From Fictibacillus solisalsi (GTDB lineage Bacteria > Bacillota > Bacilli > Bacillales > Fictibacillaceae), in NCBI RefSeq assembly GCF_900103485.1, contig NZ_FNHW01000001.1, positions 95,273 through 159,272 of the forward strand: DNA of 64,000 nt, read 5' to 3'. How positions within the stretch are numbered: the first letter of the stretch is position 1; the number at the start of each line of letters is the position of its first letter. Both the position numbers and the translations under genes were made by a program. Shown in pieces: positions 62,682 to 64,000 of this stretch. The notes below the pieces were generated by a model, which had not been told where the DNA came from, searched no databases, and was given only the letters and a program-made list of their open reading frames with translations.

Positions 62682-63662
62682 ATGGGAAGGTTATTCAAAT
62701 TATTAAAAAACGGTAATAAATCCGCTTTTTTGGCGGCAATTGTGAATACCATTATTGCGATTATTAAAGGCGGCACCTATATTTACACCGGGAACGTAGC
62801 TATGTTTGCTGAAACCATGCACAGCCTGGGAGATGCGGCCAATCAATTTTTTGTATTTATTGGTTCCGCATTGAGCAAAAGAGGCGCTACGAACCGCTTT
62901 CCGAATGGATTTGGCAGGCTGGTTCATCTGGTTCTGCTTGGAGCGGTTATTATTGTAGGCATTATGTCTTTTGAAACGATCAAGGAAGGGTTTTCTCATA
63001 TTTTTCACCCGACTGAATCCACTGGTTTTTTAATCAACATTGCCGTGCTTGCTGCTGCAGTTGTGCTTGAGGGATTTGTTCTCTTTAAGGCCATGAGGGA
63101 GATTATGCATGACGTCGGCGACACAACGAGCGGTTTTGCCGTGTTCTTTAAAAGCTTTGGTCACCTTCCAAAAGCCAAACCGGCCACCAAGCTTGTCTTT
63201 ATGGAGGATCTTGTCGCAACAGCGGGAGGGGTCCTGGCGATTGTCGCCATCGTTATCTCCCATTTCACACCCTTTCATCAGGCAGAAGGAATTGCTTCGA
63301 TTATTATTGGTCTCATGATGTTCTTTGTTGTGGGCAAAGTGTTTCTCGATAATGCGGCAGGAGTCCTTGGGGAGGCTGACGAAGAGATGGAAGACAAAAT
63401 TGGAGAACTCGCCTTGCGTGACCCTGAAGTAAAAGATGTAGTGGAAGTGGTTGTTATCAAAGAAGGCGAGGAACTCCATGTGGAGCTTGAAGTGGAGGTA
63501 GATCCTTTACTGACGGTTGCCCAGGCCGACGATATTAAAGATCGGCTGGAGGAAAAGATCCTGCAGGAGAAAGGTGTCACCGATGTGACCATTGAATTTG
63601 ATGAAGATGACGGCATACAGCGGTGGGAAAAGCAAAGTCATCCAGAGAAGTTAGAGGAATAA
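62682..63662 (+). CDS. Cation diffusion facilitator family transporter
   Basis: 326 residues. Six-helix CDF core: AETMHSLGDAANQ in helix 2 carries the metal His/Asp pair, and MEDLVATAGGVLA in helix 5 the second. A cytoplasmic C-terminal domain follows (235-310). Exports Zn, Mn, Co or Fe; the metal is not determinable. The start is ATG 62682 behind GAGAGAGG. Confidence 0.9.
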   Translation: MGRLFKLLKNGNKSAFLAAIVNTIIAIIKGGTYIYTGNVAMFAETMHSLGDAANQFFVFIGSALSKRGATNRFPNGFGRLVHLVLLGAVIIVGIMSFETIKEGFSHIFHPTESTGFLINIAVLAAAVVLEGFVLFKAMREIMHDVGDTTSGFAVFFKSFGHLPKAKPATKLVFMEDLVATAGGVLAIVAIVISHFTPFHQAEGIASIIIGLMMFFVVGKVFLDNAAGVLGEADEEMEDKIGELALRDPEVKDVVEVVVIKEGEELHVELEVEVDPLLTVAQADDIKDRLEEKILQEKGVTDVTIEFDEDDGIQRWEKQSHPEKLEE

Positions 63663-63676
63663 GCTTCATTTCGAAA

Positions 63677-63718
63677 AAACAAGGGAATTCCACAGAGGGG
63701 ATTCCCTTGTTTTTTTAT
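63677..63718 (+). terminator. Terminator of the CDF gene
   Basis: Stem AAACAAGGGAAT / ATTCCCTTGTTT with T run. Confidence 0.85.
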
Positions 63719-63787
63719 GTTTACAGAGAAACACAGGCCGAAAAGCCAAAGGTACCGTCCAGAATCGTCAGGGTACTGGCCGCGGGA

Positions 63788-64000
63788 TTAAAACATGCCG
63801 GGCGGGTAGTAGTAAGGATAAAATACCTGTTGAGCTTGCTGTCCCTGCTGGGACTGCCCGCCTTGCTGGGCTTGCTGCTGTTGACCGCCAGGCATACCGG
63901 GGAAAAGCCCGGGAAATTGTGGCATCTGCTGCCCGCCCTGTCCCTGCTGGGATTGTCCGCCTTGCTGCCCTTGCTGCTGTTGACCGCCAGGCATACCGGG
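63788..64000 (-). CDS. Gln/Gly-rich repeat protein, C-terminal fragment
   Basis: The frame is open to the window edge, so the start lies beyond 64000. Seventy residues are visible: a 33-residue repeat beginning MPGGQQQQ, with QFPGLFPG before the second copy, and a Tyr/Pro-rich end (VFYPYYYPPGMF). The DNA repeat is 99 bp (61-bp near-identical blocks at 63841-63901 and 63940-64000). Composition resembles spore-coat or surface low-complexity proteins, but no family was identified. Confidence 0.65.
   Translation of the reverse strand, partial: PGMPGGQQQQGQQGGQSQQGQGGQQMPQFPGLFPGMPGGQQQQAQQGGQSQQGQQAQQVFYPYYYPPGMF

Overview
The window reads as a continuous piece of chromosome from a low-GC, endospore-type Bacillaceae bacterium (Bacillus or a close relative such as Fictibacillus). 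The grounds are AAGGAGG-type ribosome binding sites, frequent GTG/TTG starts, compact genes separated by intrinsic terminators, a Rap/Phr pair, an RsbR paralogue, OhrA/OhrR, MalK/MalR with malic enzyme, a YbxI-type class D beta-lactamase and bacillolysin. No rRNA, tRNA, insertion sequence, prophage or CRISPR array was seen. The species cannot be fixed from the sequence alone.

Layout. 1-2.4 kb: the 3' end of a HelD-like helicase, an SDR and a DinB-family protein. 2.4-5.3 kb: a TPP riboswitch, thiC and an overlapping 58-residue Cys-rich small protein, then a gene of unknown function followed by five tandem 43-bp hairpin repeats that end in a terminator. 5.6-14 kb: carbohydrate and oxidoreductase genes (sugar isomerase, GH144-like glycosidase, SDR), a methyltransferase, a DUF1028 protein, an acetyltransferase, a GntR regulator with a candidate leaderless transcript plus its exporter, and small membrane proteins. 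14.4-18.3 kb: cupin, nitroreductase, luciferase-like and ABM monooxygenases, ohrA/ohrR. 18.3-23 kb: AraC regulator and alpha-galactosidase, then a MocR regulator divergent from a class D beta-lactamase. 23-30.6 kb: T-box-controlled methionyl-tRNA synthetase, then the malate module malK-malR-maeA-ywkB.

30.7-41.3 kb: secreted metalloprotease, rap-phr cassette, a Lys-rich membrane-anchored protein, NAD(P)HX repair enzyme, YveA-type permease, nitroreductase, DoxX, VanY-type lipoprotein, a 49-residue ORF behind a near-perfect sigma-B promoter, and a PPOX flavoprotein. 41.5-51 kb: DinB protein, threonine synthase, a complete SAM-I riboswitch ahead of a Fur-regulated-basic-protein homologue, YhgE/Pip membrane protein, universal stress protein and MFS exporter with a MerR regulator, flavodoxin-like reductase, bacillolysin. 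51-58 kb: RsbRD, ring-cleavage dioxygenase plus azoreductase, an MBL-fold protein with altered metal ligands, a permease and a DUF2935 protein. 58.5-64 kb: an ECF sigma/anti-sigma operon with a bactofilin-like membrane protein, an MGDG-synthase-type glycosyltransferase, a glycosyltransferase remnant, a PAP2 phosphatase, a CDF transporter and a Gln-rich repeat protein cut by the window end.

Functional themes are thiol, quinone and peroxide stress (OhrA/R, two nitroreductases, DoxX, MhqA-like dioxygenase, azoreductase), general and envelope stress (RsbRD, sigma-B-like promoter, ECF operon), RNA-based control (TPP, SAM-I, T-box) and peptide signalling (Rap/Phr). The observations most worth following are the mechanistically complete SAM-I switch in front of an FbpA-like gene, the 43-bp hairpin array, the Phr peptide gene, the small gene overlapping thiC, and the decayed glycosyltransferase.
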